Source of the DNA: Actinomycetales bacterium
GTDB taxonomy: Bacteria; Actinomycetota; Actinomycetes; Actinomycetales; Actinomycetaceae
Length of the DNA stretch: 7,917 bases
Assembly (NCBI GenBank): GCA_022838965.1
Contig: JALHDK010000109.1
Coordinates: forward strand, 1 to 7,917
Direction: 5' to 3'
Part shown: one piece after another, positions 5,362-7,917 of the stretch
How the letters are laid out: each line of letters opens with the position of its first letter
How positions within the stretch are numbered: position 1 is the first letter of the stretch
The notes under the pieces: model-generated
Database searches by the model: none
Told to the model about the DNA's origin: nothing
Seen by the model: the letters and a program-made list of their open reading frames with translations, nothing else
Made by a program: the position numbers and the translations under genes

Positions 5362-6201
5362 TCAGTCGAGCACCAGCGGGGAGACCCCGAGCGGAGCGAG
5401 CGCGGCAGCTCCGGCATCCGGTGCCGTGAGAACGCTCACACCTCCGGACAGGATGGCGACCGTGTGCTCCCAGTGCGCGGCGCGCGACCCATCCCTGGTG
5501 ACCACGGTCCACTCGTCGGCCAGAGTGTCGTTGGCCGCCGCGCCCGACGCCAGCATCGGCTCGATCGCGAGAACCATCCCCGGCCGCAGCCGCACCCCCC
5601 GCTCCCGGGTCGAGTAGTTGAGGACCTCCGGAGGCTGGTGCATGGCGCTGCCGATGCCGTGGCCGACATACTCCCGGACGATGGCGAGCCGCATCCCCCG
5701 CGCGGCGGCGGCGTCCACCACCCGCTCCACGGCGTCGCCCACGACGCCGAGCCGCTGGCCCGTGGCCAGCGCGGCCACCGCCGCCCAGAGCGCTGCCTCG
5801 GTCGTCGCACTCAGGGCGACGTCCTCCGGAGCGGCCGGATCGACGACGACCGTGAACGCGCTGTCACCATGCCAGCGCCTGCCTCCCGGTCCCGGGACCG
5901 AGCACCCGCCGTCGACCGACACCACGTCGCCGGGCTGGATGACCCGCTCTCCAGGGATGCCGTGGACGATCTCCTCGTTGATGGAGACGCACAGGGTGGC
6001 GGGATAGCCGTGATAGCCCTTGAAGTTGGACAGGGCCCCCGCACGCGCGAGATGGGCGGCAGCGATCTGGTCGAGCTCCGCCGTCGTCACGCCGGGCCGG
6101 ATCGCCTCCCGCACCTCGGCGAGCATGCCCGCCACGATCAGGCCGGCACGTCGCATCGCCCGAAGCTCGTCCGCGTTCTTGATCTCCACCCGCTCGCGCA
6201 T
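5362..6201 (-). CDS. map: Type I methionine aminopeptidase
   Basis: Map removes the initiator methionine from nascent proteins using a dinuclear metal centre. Residue numbers here count from the GTG at 6204; subtract one for the ATG at 6201. All five metal ligands are present: Asp98 (VVSVDGG), Asp114 (WHGDSAF), His182 (VGHGIGSAMH), Glu215 (LAIEPML) and Glu246 (HWEHTV), with His81 in EEIVHGIPGE. The spacing between the two Asp ligands is 16, against 11 in E. coli Map, because of a PGPGGRR-type insertion. The Asp114 to His182 distance is also about five residues longer. The C-terminus runs past the catalytic fold in an Ala/Leu/Val-rich stretch. ATG at 6201 shares its A with the adk stop (TGATG), and a GTG lies directly before it, so translation is probably coupled to adk. 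Confidence 0.96.
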   Translation of the reverse strand: MRERVEIKNADELRAMRRAGLIVAGMLAEVREAIRPGVTTAELDQIAAAHLARAGALSNFKGYHGYPATLCVSINEEIVHGIPGERVIQPGDVVSVDGGCSVPGPGGRRWHGDSAFTVVVDPAAPEDVALSATTEAALWAAVAALATGQRLGVVGDAVERVVDAAAARGMRLAIVREYVGHGIGSAMHQPPEVLNYSTRERGVRLRPGMVLAIEPMLASGAAANDTLADEWTVVTRDGSRAAHWEHTVAILSGGVSVLTAPDAGAAALAPLGVSPLVLD

Positions 6202-6770
6202 CACTGCTGGATGCGCTCCAGCGCGCCGACGAGTCGGCTGGTCACCTCGTCGATCTCCCCCATCGCATCGACCTCGACCAGCAGCCCCCGGTCGCGGTAG
6301 TACTCCGCCACCGGTCGTGTCTGCTCCTCGTACACCTCGAGGCGGTGCCGGATGACGGGCTCGGTGTCGTCGCTCCGGCCCTCGATGGCTGCGCGGCGCA
6401 GCAGTCGGGCGACAACCGCCTCGTGGTCGACCACGAGGTTCGCGACGGCATCGAGCCGCCCGTCAAGCAGCCTGTCCAGCTCGGCCGCCTGCGAGAGATT
6501 CCGCGGGTAGCCGTCGAGGATGAATCCGCGCTCGACGTCGGGCCGCGCGAGCCTCTCGGCGAGCATCCGGGTGGTCACCTCGTCGGGAACGAGGTTCCCG
6601 CTGTCGATGTAGGACGCGGCCAGCTGTCCCAGCTCATCCCGCGCCGCCATGTGCTCCCGGAAGATCGCGCCGGTGGAGATGGTCGGGATGCCGAAATGCT
6701 CGGCGATGCGGACGGCCTGGGTGCCCTTCCCCGCGCCCGGGGCCCCGAGGATGACGAAGCGGTGTGTCAC
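6201..6770 (-). CDS. adk: Adenylate kinase, short form
   Basis: Adk catalyses ATP + AMP = 2 ADP in the cytoplasm. The 189-residue product starts (M)THRFVILGAPGAGKGTQAV with the P-loop at 9-18 (Lys15). The AMP-binding part includes ISTGAIFREHM (31-41), GNLVPDEV (58-65) and FILDGYPRNLSQ (83-94). The short lid GRSDDTEPVIRHRLEVY (131-147) replaces the long zinc-type LID, so this is a short-form enzyme like other actinobacterial Adks. GTG at 6770 overlaps the secY stop in the four-base sequence GTGA, and a GAGGGG element lies about eight bases upstream. The same frame extends upstream to 6944 but only as a shadow of secY. At the other end its stop overlaps the map start. Confidence 0.97.
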   Translation of the reverse strand: MTHRFVILGAPGAGKGTQAVRIAEHFGIPTISTGAIFREHMAARDELGQLAASYIDSGNLVPDEVTTRMLAERLARPDVERGFILDGYPRNLSQAAELDRLLDGRLDAVANLVVDHEAVVARLLRRAAIEGRSDDTEPVIRHRLEVYEEQTRPVAEYYRDRGLLVEVDAMGEIDEVTSRLVGALERIQQ

Positions 6771-7180
6771 TGCAGGAACCCCTCGTAGTGCCGTTGCTGG
6801 AGCTGGGAGTCGATCTCCTTCACCGTCTGAAGGCCGACACCCACCATGATCATGATCGTTGTCCCGCCGAATTGCATCGATTGTGAGGCGATCACCACGA
6901 CCGGGATCAACGCCACGACCGCCAGGTAGAGCGAACCGGGCCATGTCAGGCGCGTCATCACGTAGTTGAGGTAGTCAGCGGTGGGTTTGCCGGCCCTGAT
7001 ACCGGGGATGAAGCCGCCGTAGCGCTTCATGTTGTCCGCGACCTCCTCCGGGTTGAACGTGATGGAGGTGTAGAAGAAGGCGAAGAAGATGATGAGGAAC
7101 GCGTAGACGAGCATGTACCACACGCCCTGTCGGACCAGGAAGTGCTCCTGCAGCCAGAGCGACCACGAGGCGGTCGGGGC
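6767..7180 (-). CDS. secY: Preprotein translocase SecY, C-terminal part only
   Basis: SecY forms the protein-conducting channel of the Sec translocon in the inner membrane. About 137 residues are present, the last third of a protein of roughly 430. Transmembrane segments 8-10 are visible as MLVYAFLIIFFAFFYTSITF, WPGSLYLAVVALIPVVVIAS and TTIMIMVGVGLQTVKEIDSQ. The cytoplasmic loop FNPEEVADNMKRYGGFIPGI, followed by RAGKPTADYL, is diagnostic. The end, QLQQRHYEGFLQ, is actinobacterial in style. The rest of secY is missing. At about 7180 the frame continues without a stop into an unrelated RND efflux pump segment, so the whole open frame (to ATG 7669 or beyond) should not be taken as a SecY protein. 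The stop overlaps the adk start. Confidence 0.93.
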   Translation of the reverse strand, partial: APTASWSLWLQEHFLVRQGVWYMLVYAFLIIFFAFFYTSITFNPEEVADNMKRYGGFIPGIRAGKPTADYLNYVMTRLTWPGSLYLAVVALIPVVVIASQSMQFGGTTIMIMVGVGLQTVKEIDSQLQQRHYEGFLQ

Positions 7181-7637
7181 GAACTGGGCGGCGAGCACCA
7201 GATAGATGACGACCACCGCGAGCGCGAAGGCGATCATGATCGTGTTGCCCTGCTCGATCTCCAGCCGCGACTGGCCGGAATAGTCGATGAAGAAGCCGTC
7301 CGGCAGCAGCGGCCGCGCGATCTCCTCGATGGTGGCGAGGCCGTCGCCGGTGGTCACGCCGGGCATCGGCAGCGCCGAGATCGTCGCCGAGTTCAGCTGG
7401 CTGAACTGCTCGATCGCGGTGGCGGCGACGCCGGTCGAGACGGTGATGACCGCCGACAGCGGCACCATCTCGCCGGTGGCGCTGCGCACGAAGAAATCGC
7501 CCAGCCGCTCGGGGTTGTCGCGGTACTCCTGCGGCACCTGCATGATGATGTCGTAGCTGTTGGAATCGCGGTCGAACTGGGCGACCGCGCCGCCGCCGAC
7601 CATGAGGCTCAGCGTCATGCCGATGTCGCGCACCGGC
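7181..7637 (-). pseudogene. Internal fragment of an RND (HAE1-type) efflux pump
   Basis: About 147 residues match the inside of an AcrB/MexB-type inner-membrane drug/proton antiporter. They span from the second periplasmic half (GMTLSLMVGGGAVAQFDRDS, DIIMQVPQEYRDNPERLGDF, VRSATGEMVPLSAV) to the start of transmembrane segment 8 (IDYSGQSRLEIEQGN, then MIAFALAVVVIYLVLAAQF). A complete pump is about 1,030-1,060 residues; both ends are absent. The fragment is fused in frame to SecY on one side and to a VOC N-terminus on the other. These pumps are typical of Gram-negative bacteria, so the piece is foreign to the adjoining actinobacterial cluster. It is best read as part of a chimeric join, not a functional gene. 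Its upstream edge lies somewhere in 7618-7637. Confidence 0.85.
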
Positions 7638-7669
7638 AGGTTGACGAAGATCATCTGCGGCGGGGCCAT
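7622..7669 (-). pseudogene. Start of a VOC-family (glyoxalase-fold) gene, truncated
   Basis: ATG at 7669 opens MAPPQMIFVNLPVRDI. This resembles the N-terminus of VOC/glyoxalase-like proteins, in which QMIFVNLPVRDL is followed by a helix beginning with Ala/Ser residues and FY. Here the frame switches after PVRDI into RND pump sequence. The gene starts two bases after the stop of another VOC gene, a spacing that suggests a two-gene operon in the source genome. Only about 16 residues survive, so the family call rests on a short match. Confidence 0.6.
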
Positions 7670-7671
7670 CG

Positions 7672-7917
7672 TCAGTGCGCCCCGTCCATCGGCTTCATGC
7701 AGTTGACCATCCACGGCTTGCCGTAGCGGTCCACCAGCATGCCCCAGCGTTTGGCCCAGAAGGTCTCGGCCAGCGGCATCTGCACCTGGCCGCCTTCGGC
7801 CAGCGCCGCGAACACGCGCTCGGCTTCCTCCACGCTGTCCACGTCGACGTTGATGGTGGTGGCGCACGGCCCCTGGGCAGGCGGGCCGTCGGCGGCCATC
7901 AGGATCGCGCCGCCCGC
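7672..7917 (-). CDS. VOC-family PhnB-like protein, C-terminal part
   Basis: The 3' end of a gene that runs off the right edge; about 81 residues are visible in an open frame from 7917. The sequence carries GGAILMAADGPP, then INVDVDSVEEAERVFAALAE, GGQVQMPLAETFWAKRWGML and VDRYGKPWMVNCMKP. This is the typical second half of PhnB/'3-demethylubiquinone-9 3-methyltransferase-domain' VOC proteins: a small cytoplasmic beta-alpha-beta-beta-beta fold of mostly unknown function. The ATG at 7899 is internal and should not be taken as the start. It belongs with the adjoining foreign segment, not with the ribosomal cluster. Confidence 0.85.
   Translation of the reverse strand, partial: AGGAILMAADGPPAQGPCATTINVDVDSVEEAERVFAALAEGGQVQMPLAETFWAKRWGMLVDRYGKPWMVNCMKPMDGAH

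Noticed and set aside
4939..6300. Long plus-strand frame of about 453 codons
   Set aside because: It lies antisense to infA, map and the end of adk. Its length reflects the scarcity of stops in high-GC DNA, and the product resembles no protein.
6771..6944. N-terminal extension of adenylate kinase to 6944
   Set aside because: The extension is the antiparallel-free shadow of the secY 3' end in another frame; the conserved Adk N-terminus starts at the GTG overlapping the secY stop.
6767..7669. A single 300-residue VOC-RND-SecY fusion protein as a novel membrane system
   Set aside because: Each part is an incomplete piece of a well-known family, cut inside domains, with seams at short shared sequence. 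The simplest reading is a chimeric assembly.
7672..7899. A complete 75-residue gene starting at ATG 7899
   Set aside because: The frame stays open to the window edge and the PhnB-like fold clearly begins further upstream, so the ATG is an internal methionine.
1..7917. CRISPR arrays, insertion sequences, tRNA or rRNA genes, attachment sites
   Set aside because: No regularly spaced repeats, transposase motifs, terminal inverted repeats or tRNA-like folds were found on reading both strands.

Overview
This is a very GC-rich window whose left 7.2 kb is the distal end of an actinobacterial S10-spc-alpha ribosomal gene cluster. The cluster lies on the minus strand, read from high to low coordinates. 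The order is secY (3' part), adk, map, infA, rpmJ, rpsM, rpsK, rpoA, rplQ, with truA further on. An actinomycete-type source is suggested by four things: the extreme GC content, the gene order without rpsD between rpsK and rpoA (as in Streptomyces), the charged Ala/Lys/Glu tail on L17, and a DUF5709-like acidic protein. I cannot place it below phylum level.

Layout from left to right. Positions 37-468 (+) encode an acidic DUF5709-like protein that converges on and overlaps truA (339-1310, -). A ROK-family, polyphosphate-glucokinase-like gene (1380-2129, +) is divergent from truA and separates it from rplQ. A perfect 14-bp hairpin at 2138-2169 closes both rplQ and the ROK gene. The ribosomal genes then run rplQ (2178-2720), rpoA (2745-3758), rpsK (3840-4247), rpsM (4295-4669), rpmJ (4811-4924) and infA (4972-5193). 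The gaps before infA, rpsM and rpoA all hold inverted repeats that could be leader structures. Upstream are map (5362-6201), adk (6201-6770) and the end of secY (6767 to about 7180), coupled by overlapping stop and start codons.

The cluster genes serve one program: the translocon (SecY), nucleotide balance (Adk), N-terminal methionine removal (Map), initiation (IF1), ribosomal proteins L36, S13, S11 and L17, the RNA polymerase alpha subunit, and tRNA pseudouridylation (TruA).

The right end, about 7180-7917, does not belong. SecY runs in frame into an internal piece of an AcrB/MexB-type RND efflux pump. That piece runs in frame into the first residues of a VOC (glyoxalase-fold) protein, preceded by the 3' end of a second VOC gene. 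At both joins the flanking families share a short stretch of sequence. I read this as a chimeric contig end carrying proteobacterium-like DNA, not a natural fusion protein. It is the most important thing to know before using this window. I see no mobile element, CRISPR array, RNA gene or new multi-gene system; the remaining points of interest are the antisense truA overlap, the inserted ROK gene, the structured leaders and an insertion in the Map active-site region.
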